Below, piece after piece: positions 22,059 to 32,431 of a stretch of DNA of 64,000 nt (positions are counted from its first letter, which is position 1; each line of letters begins with the position of its first letter). The notes beneath the pieces are model-generated. The model was not told where the DNA came from, made no database searches, and saw only the letters and a list, made by a program, of their open reading frames with translations. The translations under genes and the position numbers were made by a program. This stretch comes from Hermatobates lingyangjiaoensis (lineage: Eukaryota; Arthropoda; Insecta; Hemiptera; Hermatobatidae), in contig JAPFBL010000169.1 in the NCBI GenBank assembly GCA_026182355.1, positions 248,001 through 312,000 on the forward strand, in the 5' to 3' direction.

Positions 22059-22429
22059 AGTGTAGCTAGAAGAATTACTTCTGATAGGTTGAAAGCTCAA
22101 GGTAGTCGATGTTTGTTGTTCATAAAGCTATAACTGGAGGCTGGTTCAGTGTTTGTAAACTTTGAAAGAGGTGTCTGCAATGGAGTTGGTTTATTATGCC
22201 ATCAAAGATCCGTTTAACGTTGTATTATTAGAACAAGGTATACGAGTACGATAAAACTTTTTATTATTCACCATGAGCAATCTTATATTTATTTACTATT
22301 AATAAAGTTAGTATAAACTTAATCTTGTTAAAATGCTCAAATCAATTAAAATTTATTTTAAGTAAAGCAATAATAATTGTAAAAATAATGGTTTTTTTAT
22401 CCAAAATAATAATATTGTATATAGAGCTC
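22056..22429. other. Intergenic, nothing recognised
   Basis: AT-rich sequence between the (TA)n tract and the next SINE. Confidence 0.5.
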
Positions 22430-22670
22430 TTGGGAGTCAGAGTAGCCCAGTGGCTTACGTGCTCGCCTCTCGACTGGTAGATCCGGGGTTTGGTACCCTT
22501 TCTGGCCCTATCCATGCAAGAGGTGAAAAAAATCTGAAGACTTTGTCCCCCAGAAATGACGTTAAGCCGTCGGTTCTGAGCCTTGTAAAAGCCTCATAAA
22601 AGATACACTTGATCGAGGCAAAATTTAGGACTTCCAATGTTCATTATCTGGAATTACACACAAAGGGCAA
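22430..22670 (+). repeat. tRNA-derived SINE, diverged copy (plus)
   Basis: The tRNA-like head (AGCCCAGTGGCTTACGTGC, TCGCCTC, ATCCGGGGTTTGG), GACGTTAAGCCGTCGGTTC and GGCAAAATTTAGGACTTCC are in order. The 3' tail is lost. Confidence 0.8.
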
Positions 22671-23399
22671 TCTTTTTTCTCTACCTGTTGTCTTGTGAGG
22701 CGACCACTGTAACTTATTTAACCCTTAACTTATACAGCCCTTGGAAAACCAAGTAATAGATATGCCTACTGTACCTTATCTTATAAAAATAATTCAGAAA
22801 CAATCATTCTTTTAACTTGATTGATTTGAAGTTTATGTTTAAAGAAGCATATACATTTTCTTCCTCATAATCATTGTCCACTTAGGCATTAGCTTGATCC
22901 AATTACAAAGTGATTTGTCACGGTGTTACATCCTTTTAACCTTTATTGATGTATGTTATCTGTCAATATATACCCTGTTCCTATTTAATACTTCTACTAA
23001 AATAGATAATAGTAGAAATATACTTCATCTAGATATACTTCAAACTATAAAACAAGCAGTAAAAGCATAAAGAATGGCACATATATGAAGCAATAGTTAA
23101 ATATACGCGTGCAAGCTACAGAACTTTGATGTCAGTGTTAACTACAAGAAGAATTTAAAGCCCTTCATTTTGAGAGTAATTAAGTTTAAAGTGGAAGTGA
23201 TAAAATAAAACTCTACCCCATGAATACATCTCTACATGACACATATCGTTTATTTATTAGTAGTTCATTACTTATTTGATTTATTTTGTGTATATATTTT
23301 ATTTTCCTAAATTCTTTGAGCTGTTGGTATTAGTTGAAATGAACTAAGATATTATATTTAATACAATTTAATTTTACGCGTATTGTGCACTATTACTAT
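22671..23399. other. Intergenic, nothing recognised
   Basis: AT-rich unique sequence between two SINE copies in opposite orientation. Confidence 0.5.
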
Positions 23400-23671
23400 T
23401 AGTTTAGGTGCCAGTAGAAGTCCCACAAAAGAACACACTTGTAATGATTCTACAATAATTTGAGAGTCCTAAATATTTCCTAACTGAAGTGCATTTAGAG
23501 TAGGCATAGTTAAGAATTCCTGTACATTGTACAGTCTCGGGATCAATGGATTTAACGTTCTCTCCAAGGGACGCCGTGTTCTTATTTATTTATCAAGGGG
23601 TAGGCGGGTATTGAAACCCGGATCTACCAGTCCAGAGGCGAGCACATTGTCACAGAGCTACGCTGGCCACC
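23400..23671 (-). repeat. tRNA-derived SINE (minus)
   Basis: On minus it shows the tRNA head (GTAGCTCTGTGACAATGTGC, CTCGCCTCTGGACTGGTAGA, CCGGGTTTCAA), a central block and a 3' block ending in a partly decayed tail. Arrangement is as in the other copies. Confidence 0.8.
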
Positions 23672-24193
23672 ATTTCATAATTGAAAAGTCAAAATCGTCT
23701 GTACACCAATGAGATTCTCTATTCTACAAATCTAGTTGTTCTTTAAAAATCAATTTTTTTTAAAAGTTGAACTTTTAAAAGTTCTTGAAAGTTCTATTGA
23801 CTCTTTTTTAAATTAAATTCGTCTTTATAAATAACAAAACGACTACTTTTGATTTTTTTTAATAGAAGTACATGTAACTATATATTATATTGTATTTAGG
23901 AAAACATGAAATTTATATTAATTAATACGCCATGAATTATATTACTGCAAAACTAAATATAATGTTACATAGCAATTTCAGCTGTTTATAAATTAACTCA
24001 ATTCCTTGAAAGTGAAATCCGCTCCTATATGATACATATTCAACTTTTACAATTGATTGATTGATATTAACCCCTTTAAAAAATTATGAAGGTCACTTCT
24101 CTATAAACATATATATATTATGCAATAATATTCAATTCAATAATATTGAATGATATCAACCGTATGAATGATTACATCAACCGTATGTTGTTA

Positions 24194-24322
24194 AGAAATA
24201 TTATTGAATTGTCTCTAATTAAATTTAATAGATCAAATATTATAAACATTAGTAACGGTCTCTTCAAACTTGATACTTTCGTCACGAGGGCAATAGCCTC
24301 TTCAAAGAGGGTTGACAGCTAG
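24194..24322 (+). pseudogene. PLE GIY-YIG endonuclease C-terminal fragment
   Basis: An open plus frame reads RNIIELSLIKFN, then NIINISNGLFKLDTF and ends at TAG (24320-24322). This matches residues 123-152 of the PLE at 21076 (RNLVESALIKYN...NISHGLFRLDEIL), including the position of the catalytic Glu. Only the last 42 codons remain. About 170 bp downstream, in the same orientation, lies the family A ribozyme-like motif (24492-24534). That is the expected position of a PLE 3' terminal repeat, and it links family A foldbacks to a PLE. Sequence identity is too low for it to be the same subfamily as the 21-kb copy. Confidence 0.75.
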
Positions 24323-24474
24323 CGGATAGTTTTTTACTCTTTCTTACTGTACTCCTTTGTTTCCCCAAACATCCCTTTCTGGACATTAGTCCTTTCCTAC
24401 GCTTTCAACATTTTAAAATACCACTCTTCCTTCCCACTCTTCTCAACTCCTCACCAGATGTTTTCTACATCTAG

Positions 24475-24612
24475 TGTTCAGTTGGGTTTTTGACTCTGAC
24501 GAAGACCGCTTGTTACGGTTGAAAGATCTTAGTCTTGTTTTCCCATTTCTTATTGTGGTTTGATCATTGATTGTTATTTCACGTGTTTATGTGAAATCTT
24601 TTTATGTATGAT
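24475..24612 (+). repeat. Foldback family A, single plus arm at a PLE 3' end
   Basis: It contains GTTGGGTTTTTGACT, CTGACGA, and GAAAGATCTTAGTC, then the conserved TTTCACGTG...TGAAATC tail. Unlike the other family A loci there is no inverted partner. It sits in order behind a PLE endonuclease end, suggesting it is the original context. Confidence 0.8.
24492..24534 (+). ncRNA. Hammerhead-like motif, family A, in PLE context
   Basis: GACT (24492-24495) pairs with AGTC (24531-24534). CTGACGA is 24496-24502. After one extra A, GACCG pairs with CGGTT (5-bp stem II, 7-nt loop). GAAA is 24521-24524, AGATCT follows, and the predicted cleavage base is T at 24530. All three helices are supported. Confidence 0.5.
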
Positions 24613-24614
24613 AG

Positions 24615-24715
24615 AATAGGTGTATTTTCAATCCGGGATTTGGTCAATTTTCTAGGTTCAAAATCAAACTATCAATGCCGACGTTTAGGTTTTATTTTAA
24701 AACCATTGTAAAAGA
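24615..24715 (-). repeat. Family G fragment
   Basis: TATAGAATAGGTGT, GGGATTTGGTC, TTTTCTAGGTT and ATCAATGCCGACGTTTAGG match the left arm of the family G foldback at 7640-7735. Confidence 0.7.
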
Positions 24716-24821
24716 CAGGAGTAAGAAATTTTTCAATTAAAAAATTAAATTTATACTATATAAAGGAACAACAATCTTTGTTCGTCTAAAACAGACCCTC
24801 GACTTAACTGCATATACATAT

Positions 24822-25005
24822 ATAACTTCAAAATCAAAGAGAGTAAATCTAGAGTAAAAAAACCTACTAACTCAAATTTTTGAAAAATCTGTCTCCCTTT
24901 CCCTTTTTCCTCCTGAAGATAGATTTTCCAAAAATTTGAGTTAGTAAATCTGTTTCTTTACTCTGTGTGTTACTCTTCTTCGTTTTTGAATTTGTATATA
25001 TATAT
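24822..25005. repeat. Foldback element, family H
   Basis: The left arm has ACTAACTCAAATTTTTG, and the right arm has CTGAAGA...CCAAAAATTTGAGTTAGT, then TTTACTCTGTGTGTTACTC and a (TA)n. Arms pair over about 60 bp. A CTCCCTTTCCCTTTTTCCTC spacer precedes CTGAAGA, as in the half-elements at 20400 and 63720. Confidence 0.7.
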
Positions 25006-26017
25006 ATAATATTGTTCGACATACAAACATTTTCTAAAAGGGTGTTTAGTTGGAAAGCTCTTATACTCAGCTAATGAAAAATTTCTACGTTATGGTTCAT
25101 TTTGGAATAAATATGTTGAAACATTTTGCAATTTTATATAAATAAATATATTAAGTAATTTATTATATTGAAGATATGTAATTAAAGATTAAATATATAA
25201 ATATTGTTTCAAATTGTCGATTTACTTTTTTTGATAGAAAAGTAAAGCTTTACCTGCGTAGAGTTGAGGTAGCGATCTGTGAGTGCACTGTAGGAAAGAG
25301 GCAGATAGTACGGTGCAGGCCTTATGTAGGTAAAGCCCTGTATAGCCTATTGTGTCTGTGGCCTCAATAGATTATTAATGTTCTCGCTGTTTTACACACC
25401 AGAGCGAACAATTAATCATGTCTCTGCCTGCCACTGCTCTAGTTTTACGCTTCTTTTCAATCATTCTGATTGAAAGCAAGGATTCACAAGTGGCATACAC
25501 TCAACTTATAATCAAACTCATACGTAATATACCAATACTGATTCTAGCTTATCTGTAATCACTATACCAATAAAGATGAAAATCTATTAGATCTCTTTTA
25601 AAAACACACACACATTGCAGTGATAAACCCCAGTTTACCAGCCAGTGATAAACAAAAACATATCCAAATAGTGCCACTTTTTCATTTTTCTATATCTCTC
25701 ATCATCAGGTAGAAAGAAGTACTACTTGATTGGCACCAGTTAAATATTTCTGGAAAACGCTCTTACCTGATTCAAATTCAACCGTTTTACAACTAAAATT
25801 CACCTACATAAAAAATTATTAAACTCATATATATATACCTGAAAAACGAAAAACAGTGACACATAGACAGAAACATAACAAAGACTCACTTTTCAATATA
25901 TGGACCGTTATGTCGGTTGAAATATTCGAAAGTACGTCTTTGTTAAGTTCTTTCTATGTTTCACAGTTTCAGTTATTTAAGTATATATTTATATATATAT
26001 AATATATATATGTATAT
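25006..26017. other. Intergenic, nothing recognised
   Basis: A GC-richer patch at 25240-25450 and AT-rich remainder. A further TTTCAATAT...GGTTGAAATATTCGAAAG inverted pair occurs at about 25850-25970, flanked by (TA)n: another small foldback with TGACACATAGACAGAAAC and TTCTATGTTTCACAG ends. Confidence 0.45.
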
Positions 26018-26232
26018 ATAAAGATTTCACATAAACACGTGAAACAACAATCAATGATCAAACCACAATAAGAAATGGGAAAACAAGACTAAGATCTTTC
26101 AACCGTAACAAGCGGTCTTCGTCAGAGTCAAAAACCCAACAGTTGGGTTTTTGACTCTGACGAAGACGCTTGTTACGGTTGAAAGATCTTAGTCTTGTTT
26201 TCCCATTTCTTATTGTGGTTTGATCATTGATA
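26018..26232. repeat. Foldback element, family A, copy 3
   Basis: Two near-identical inverted arms with an AAAACCCAACAGTTGGGTTTT centre. Ribozyme-like motifs lie on minus at 26087-26129 and on plus at 26153-26194 (here stem II has lost one base, GACG instead of GACCG). (TA)n lies on both sides. Confidence 0.88.
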
Positions 26233-26259
26233 TATATATATATATATATATACTGTATA

Positions 26260-26460
26260 AAAAGATTTCACATAAACACGTGAATTAACAATCAATGATC
26301 AAACCACAATAAGAAATGGGAAAACAAGACTAAATCTTTCAACCGTAACAAGTGGTCTTCGTCAGAGTCAAAACCTAACTGAGTCAATTACCCAACTATA
26401 GTTGGGTTTTGACTCTGACGAAGACCGTTTGTTACGGTTGAAAGATTTAGTCTTGTTTCT
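26260..26460. repeat. Foldback element, family A, copy 4
   Basis: It lies 30 bp after copy 3, separated by a (TA)n. Both arms share a change in the stem III segment (AGATTT instead of AGATCT). The arms therefore match each other better than other copies, which indicates that the inversion arose from, or was homogenised within, one locus. Confidence 0.88.
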
Positions 26461-26728
26461 ATCAAACGGTTGATACATTATAGAATTTGTTGGATTAATA
26501 CATATTGTTTTCTAAAACAGAAAACTAAATTAATTAGTAAAAAATCAATTTTGTTATTGCAAAATATAGAAGATTTCATAGTATTTGCTTTACATGACAC
26601 CCATATAAAGCAAAGCTATAAACATATCCTCTGTAAACTCATAAGGCAATATTAACCCAGAATCTTATCTATGACCTGTTGAATTATTATATTTTAAGAA
26701 ACTATTTGATTTTATATATATATATATA
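26461..26728. other. Intergenic, open frame 26470-26655 unassigned
   Basis: It starts with CTATCAAACGGTTGA, similar to the flank of family G at 7842. A 61-codon Ile/Lys/Leu-rich plus frame matches nothing I recognise. It could be a PLE-internal relic. Confidence 0.3.
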
Positions 26729-26870
26729 TTTTCTTTTTTATTGTCAGAGAACAGCATGCTCCACCGGAAGGCACCACACGCATCAAAATCTTCAATGCTA
26801 CACAGCAATCTCCATCATGCTATGCAAATACAGCTTAAATATATAATAACTAACAACAACAAAATAACTA
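26729..26870 (-). repeat. LINE 3' UTR fragment, same family as 4680-5387
   Basis: On minus it ends GCATGCTGTTCTCTGACAAT followed by an A-rich tail (26729-26741 as T-rich on plus). It covers the last 125 bp of the UTR seen at 5250-5373. Confidence 0.85.
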
Positions 26871-27054
26871 TAATGATTTTGCATTTTATATATGCAAATT
26901 ATAAAAAGTTAGTACGATTAACTTCGCAAAACCAGAAAAACAACTTGGTTTTAATCTAATTTTATTTCAAGTTGATCGTTTAGTACAGGGTTGAGAAACC
27001 GGTGGCCATATGTAGTTTCGTAAATATAATTTTTAATATAATATAATTATTATA

Positions 27055-27290
27055 TTCTGGGGTAAAATGGATAAACAAACAAAAGTCTCCACACAAATGA
27101 AGTTTTATTCAACAGCAACGCGTTCGAACACTTTGTGTTCATCATCAGGAAGACACTATAATACAAATTATATCTAAATCTGTTACAAAATTAGAGTGAA
27201 ATAATAAAATTCAATTAAGAGAATTCAAGACATACCCAAGGATGTGGTGCTGACGGGTTGGTCACAATTACGGATTGCACAACTAATGAT
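27055..27290 (-). repeat. Family F element, minus orientation
   Basis: Plus text GGGGTAAAATGGATAAAC, AAAGTCTCCACACAAA, CAACGCGTTCGAACAC, TTTGTGTTCATCATCAG. On minus this is CTGATGA, T, a perfect GAACAC-AAA-GTGTTC hairpin, then GAACGCG (one A of GAAA deleted). The inverted hallmark ATTACGGATTGCACAACTAA closes the right side. Confidence 0.75.
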
Positions 27291-27397
27291 AATTATTATA
27301 ATATAATATTATATTGTTATTATATTATATAACATTATATTATTATATTATAATATAATATTAATATGATTATTTATGATATAATACAATATAATTT

Positions 27398-27664
27398 TTG
27401 AAGAATACTCGTACAGACTTGCTAAGTTCGTTGTTGATAGAAGTTGAAGATCATTTTTCTGAATCGAGAAAAGTTCAAAAAGAATATGAACAGCCAAATG
27501 AATCATTCGAGGAAGTTATATATGTTTTTAAATTTCTACTTCAAAATTACAATGACAGATTTATGGATTTTGAAAAACAAGAGAATTGTTTAAAATTGAC
27601 TTTCCTTCTTTATTTAGTGTGCTCAAAAAATGCTCTCCTGTTTTCCCACTACTTACTGATGTGA
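27398..27664 (+). CDS. Open frame of unknown nature, possible hAT relic
   Basis: 88 codons. The segment LLQNYNDRFMDFEKQENCLKL vaguely resembles the 'RF-x-DF' region of hAT transposases of the ZBED5/ZMYM6 type, but there is no second supporting motif. Further broken plus frames continue to about 28000 (for example ATETFRLFRMLYSSKALPIN) without matching anything I know. Likely a decayed transposon. Confidence 0.2.
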   Translation: MKNTRTDLLSSLLIEVEDHFSESRKVQKEYEQPNESFEEVIYVFKFLLQNYNDRFMDFEKQENCLKLTFLLYLVCSKNALLFSHYLLM

Positions 27665-28446
27665 ATGAATTTTCTCATATGATAGAATTCAGGGACATCT
27701 ACGAAGGGAAGAGGACATAGTTAGAGCTCTAAGAAAACGAAATGTTAGTGAACTATACATTGGAAACAGTGACCCGTTTAAGCAGTTAAACAGTGTCATT
27801 ACTAAGTATGGAGGACATATAAACTAAATATAACCAACGCAACAGAAACTTTTAGGCTCTTCAGAATGCTTTACTCGTCTAAAGCGCTGCCCATAAACGC
27901 AAACTTAATTGAAGTGTTCTTTAAGAACTCATTTATGAGCCATGACTCACTATTGACCCAGAAATTTCCCGTAGCCTTTGCAATTATTACAGTATAATAA
28001 ACTGTTTGAATCTGACATATGCAACTCAATAAAAATAGCACGATCAGCTCTCTCGTGAAAAAAAAAACTTTATTTTAAATCCAAGTTTTTCTAAAATTGA
28101 AGGATTTCTAAAAAAAAGCCAATCGTTGGAATTATTAATTTTTATCTAAATTAAGATAACTAGTATATAAAACACGTTATGGCTAGTAAAGGAAGAAAAT
28201 TTCTGTTGTATTCATAAATTTGCTTTCGCCTATTTGTCATGAGAGTATGGGTAGTAGAACCCTCGTGTATGAGAACTGAATCAAAAAACAATAAACAGAA
28301 TTTGATAAAAGATCTTCAGTATATTGGATCGAAAAATCTCAAAGGTGAGTAAGAACCAATCGGGATCTGATAGACTTGTGGAGTTGCTAATTAACTTGTG
28401 GAGTGTAATTAAATCTGGTCGCTAATAATAATGCATAGCTCAAGTG
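27665..28446. other. Intergenic, nothing firmly recognised
   Basis: Moderately AT-rich. It holds the broken frames mentioned for the preceding entry and otherwise nothing repeat-like. Confidence 0.4.
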
Positions 28447-28552
28447 GTAGGTAGGTTAGGTGAGGTGCAGTGACAGTCTTCCACAAGGAAACACACATAA
28501 GCTTTGGCCCTTTGGATAGCTAAGCAATCAAGACTGATTTTACATTGGAAGT
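28447..28552 (-). repeat. SINE, 3' part of a split minus copy
   Basis: Begins with TAGGTTAGGTGAGGTGCAGTG (minus-strand tail) and proceeds to ACATTGGAAGT, where a plus-strand SINE interrupts it. It continues at 28889-29113. Confidence 0.85.
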
Positions 28553-28888
28553 TGTCGATTTTAAGGAGTCAGGCTAGCTCAGTGGTTACGTGCTCGCCTC
28601 TGAACTAATAGGACCGGGGTTCGATCCCCACCTGACCCTCGATTTATTCACGCGGGAGGTGAATAAATCTGAGCACGTTGTCCCTCAGAGAAGGACGTTA
28701 AACTGTCAGCCCCGAGCCTGTATGATGTCAGGTACTCGTTAAAGATCCCTACTCTAAATACACTTGAGTTAGGCAAAATTTAGGACTCCCACTGTAGAAT
28801 CAATCTTCATTGTGTGGTATCACAAAGGGCCAATGCTCGGCCTAAGTGCGTTCCCTTGTGGGACTGCCACTGCAACCTAACCTAACCT
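28553..28888 (+). repeat. tRNA-derived SINE, best full-length copy, nested
   Basis: This is the best-preserved copy. The head has a GTCAGG/CCTGAC acceptor-like pair, GGCTAGCTCAGTGG (box A) and GGGGTTCGATCCCC (box B, a perfect T-arm). The anticodon arm does not fold, so it is not a working tRNA gene. The central block TCCCTCAGAGAAGGACGTTAA...GTCAGCCCCGAGCCTG follows, then the 3' block and AACCTAACCTAACCT. ACATTGGAAGT flanks it at 28542-28552 and 28889-28899, an 11-bp target duplication inside another SINE. RNA polymerase III transcription from boxes A and B is expected by analogy. Confidence 0.92.
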
Positions 28889-29113
28889 ACATTGGAAGTC
28901 CTAAATTTTGCCAAACTCAAATTTATTTAGAGTAGAGATCTTTAACAAGTACCTGATATAGTACAGGCTAGGGACCGACGGCTTAACATCTCTCAAAGGA
29001 ACTACGTACTCAGATGTAATCACCTCCCACGTAAATAGATCGAGGGCCAGAGTGGTAATGAACTCTGGATTTATCAGTGCAGAAGCGAGCATATTACTGA
29101 GTTAACCTGGCCT
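28889..29113 (-). repeat. SINE, 5' part of the split minus copy
   Basis: Continues 28447-28552 after the duplication. It runs through the central block (GGGACCGACGGCTTAAC on plus) to the tRNA head, ending at about AGTTAACCTGGCC. Confidence 0.88.
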
Positions 29114-31009
29114 CCAAGTGTTAGATAACTTATTTTCTCTAAAACTAAAGAGGTAAACGACAAACAAAGTGAAAGAGCGATAAGACAGCCGAATGATGTA
29201 GAAGTAGATTTACTTCCTCTGGTAATAGGGAATTGTACGAATGCACGCAATCAATAGGAATGGTTGGGAATTGTAATGAATAGTTTTAGTGTCATCATAA
29301 TAATTACAATAATTATGATATTTACAAAAAAATATTTTTTATTTTTCACAGGTAGGAATTTTAATTCACTATAGAAATATTAATGTCAATATTTGAAAGA
29401 TTTGTATTTTATGAAGCCCTAAATTCATTCTTGAAGTCCATCATAAAAAAATAATAGTGTGCACATAAAATCTGAATACTATTGAGAAATCACCAAGCAA
29501 ATTAGAATTTAAGGGCATTAGAAAGTATAACAAAAGGAACTATTAACTTGCAGACTTCCAGTTATGCATATATCGGATTTATTATTTTTTTTTATTAATA
29601 GTTCTCTAAAAGCTGTGAACCAACCAGTACCTATAAAAAATATTAACACACATAGTGAAGTGTTGTTGCATAAAAAGAATGTAAATACTAATTTATAAAA
29701 AATAAATACTATCCCGTCATCAACATTTAAAACTCTCTCAAGCGAAATAATGCAATTATCTCTTTATAATTATCCTTAGCGGTGCTTATAATACCAAGGA
29801 GAGTTTTTTTAGAGGTAGAATTTTGGTACAATTTACCTAAAACTTCTGAATGTTAGTTCATAATTTCAATGTTTACTTAGAAGTATTTAGATTTAGATTA
29901 AAAATAAACCGACATTAAAAAAAATAGTTTACAAAGTATACTTAGTATGTAAAAAGAAACTGTATAATTCAGAAGGAAATATAACTCGTCTGATTTAATT
30001 AATGTAGCTATATTACGTATATATCACCAAGCATTTTTTGAAAATGTGTTAACAAAGTTATTGTGGATAAATGTATTGACTTTTTTTGTATTAATTCGAT
30101 TCTTTTATTTGATCATATCACTAGCATCATTTTGCTAACTAACACAGAAATATGATATTTGTGATGTTACCATTAGTTTTGATAAAATACTCACCCAAAC
30201 CCCCCAAAAGACATCAAATAAGCTTTTAAAAAAACTTCAAATATTAATTGACGACTTATGGGATCGCAAAAGGAAATATTTGGCAATAGTATTCAATCGA
30301 TTCTGTTTAATTATTAGTATACTTTACTTATAATAAAAAATAATAATAAAATTGACTTACAATCAACTGTGTTGTAAAAAAAACAATATCTAACTCACTA
30401 TTAATCAAATGAGTTTTGGTTTTTTTTTAAAGTATCTGTGTGTGGTCGCAAAATGAAAACTTCTAGTAAAGTATTATCAAACTTATTCCCAAGTCACATT
30501 ACACCCAAACATTTTTGATAATATTAACTAAATACATTCTTAGTGAAATTACAGGGAATTTGTTTTTGTAATAAATAGGTAACTATAGAAAATTAAAATC
30601 CTGAAAAAAAAATATTGTCTTTTTACAATTTTCTAAAAGGCAATACACCTAATCCGCCAGAAAGGTGAATTACTCTAACGAAAAAATTCTTGTAAGGTGG
30701 ATATTTTATTGACACCCCAGTTAATGTAAGGTAAGGGTATGAACACTCAAGTAAGGTGAACAATACTTTCCAGTGATTTCATACAGTAGAAAACATGGTT
30801 CTTTTTTTTATTATATAACGGTCTGTTACAGTGCTGTAATGGGTGCCTGGACAAAAAAGCGAATTCATTAGCGAAGCATGGGTGTTCCTTGAGTCAAGAA
30901 ACCCACCCACTTACCACCTACACTGGGGTTTGCAGCCTGTTGAACTCTTTTCACATTTCTCACATTAATCTTTTCATTTCATTTCAGGATTTCTCACTTT
31001 TTCACATAT
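29114..31009. other. AT-rich DNA, nothing recognised
   Basis: No repeat match and no coding signal. The short segment at 30655-30730 has a repeated AAGGTGAA/TAAGGTGGA/GTAAGGTAAGG motif, too irregular to call. Confidence 0.55.
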
Positions 31010-31190
31010 TCTTAGATTATTTTTCTTACTTCCCTTGAACCGAGCAAACGTGCTACAACACTGTTGGTCCCCAGCCGTCGCTTCGCAAGTTCTCTTGGCG
31101 TCCCCATCTCTTCCCTCCTGATGATGGTTAAACCGAAAATGCATACTGTTTACCCACAGTTTACCTTGAAACGTGTATATATATGTATAC
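31010..31190 (+). repeat. Family I half-element with hammerhead-like core
   Basis: CCTCTTCCCTC-type lead, CTGATGA (31118-31124), T, GGT-TAA-ACC, GAAA (31135-31138), then ATGCAT and ACTGTTT, then a tail ending at (TA)n. The design is as in families A to H, but stem I does not pair. Confidence 0.55.
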
Positions 31191-31545
31191 ATATATGCAT
31201 ATTTACATATTAGTGTACTTAGGCAGCAGTCTCTCAGATAGACAGGTTTCGTTCAACACGATAGAGTATTCCCTCTGGAGAATTTTCCTTGCAACTTTTT
31301 CCAGCAGTAAATAGCTGCCACGTGAGGATGTCTTGTAGGTCCTATGCACTAGGGCATGAATCGTTCCTGTTTTATAGCGTTAGGGGTACTCGCTTTTTTC
31401 GTTTATATACATTCCTTGTAATGTTGGTTTCTGGTATACGGATGTGCTATACCATGATTTCCGGCCATCAATGTGTCGAATGTCTAAATATCGTTGTGAG
31501 TCTTTTTTTCTGTGTCTTTTTATTTGTTTTTCTCTTTCCTGTGTG
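31191..31545. repeat. Half-element before (TA)n
   Basis: The right side carries GTCTAAATATCGTTGTGAGTC (cf. family B GTCGAAATATCGATGTGAG) and TTTCTGTGTC, then GAACTA and (TA)n. The left part (31230-31450) is not recognised. Confidence 0.4.

Positions 31546-31548
<3 letters not shown>

Positions 31549-31587
<39 letters not shown>
31549..31587. repeat. (TA)n microsatellite
   Basis: Alternating TA tract, followed by further imperfect TATATAA to 31650. Confidence 0.95.
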
Positions 31588-31588
<1 letters not shown>

Positions 31589-31649
31589 AAATTATATATA
31601 AATATAATTATATATAATATATATATAATTATATAAAGGAAATATATAT

Positions 31650-31795
31650 ATATAAAGATTTCACATAAATACGTGAAACAACAATCAATGATCAAACCAC
31701 AATATGAAATGGGAAAACAAGACTAAGATCATTCTTATTTCATATTGTGGTTTGATTATTGATTTCAGTTGTTTATGTGAAATCTTTTATATATA
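31650..31795. repeat. Foldback family A, copy with deleted centre
   Basis: Only the outer arm parts (AAGATTTCACATAAA...AAGACTAAGATC and ATTGTGGTTTGAT...TGAAATC) remain. The ribozyme-like core has been lost from both arms, as expected if palindromes are trimmed at their centre. Confidence 0.8.
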
Positions 31796-32431
31796 TTAGT
31801 GTTGATTGATTGATTGGAAGCCATACATTTTATGCTCCTTATATTTTTAAGAAACAAGCCTGATTGATTTAAACTTCAAGATTTCTTTATTTCTTTATCA
31901 AAATTTTTGGAAGAAATTCTGTTTGTCTGCTCTTGAGATAGGCATGTTGTGCCGTATGAAGATTCTTATTTGCCTATAACTCTCCTATTACTGCAGAAAG
32001 AGTATTTGCCATTTTTAATGTAATATTACGCACCTCATTTTGTAACGTTGTGAAATGACCATAGCAAGTTAGTACCTAATATGATATTTTATGCTTGTTC
32101 AATCATCGGAGATGTGGAATAAACACAGTAGCTGTATATCAGTAAATAAACCCTAAGCAGTAGTTATATTCTCTCTTGCAAAACCAGCACCACATAGTTC
32201 TTTAATAGATTTTCCTGTAAGTTATTCTTCTATTTCGTGTTTTACGGTCTCCTTGGGAGCACTCTAAGTGACTTGTTTTGATCTTATATGTGAACTTGTA
32301 CCTTCCGGTCAAAAACACAAAATTAAATCAGGTTGATGCATTTACGTTTAGCCCTTTAGCCACTCCATTCTGAATAGAAGGGAGTGTTACCAAGGTGACC
32401 TCGCGAATGCTGGCAACACTATACTCTAAGT
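31796..32431. other. Intergenic, nothing recognised
   Basis: Unique sequence up to the terminal repeat of the hAT element. Confidence 0.5.

Noticed and set aside
28565..28640. A functional tRNA gene
   Set aside because: Acceptor-like ends and T-arm are present, but the anticodon arm does not fold, and the segment is the head of a dispersed SINE with at least six related copies.
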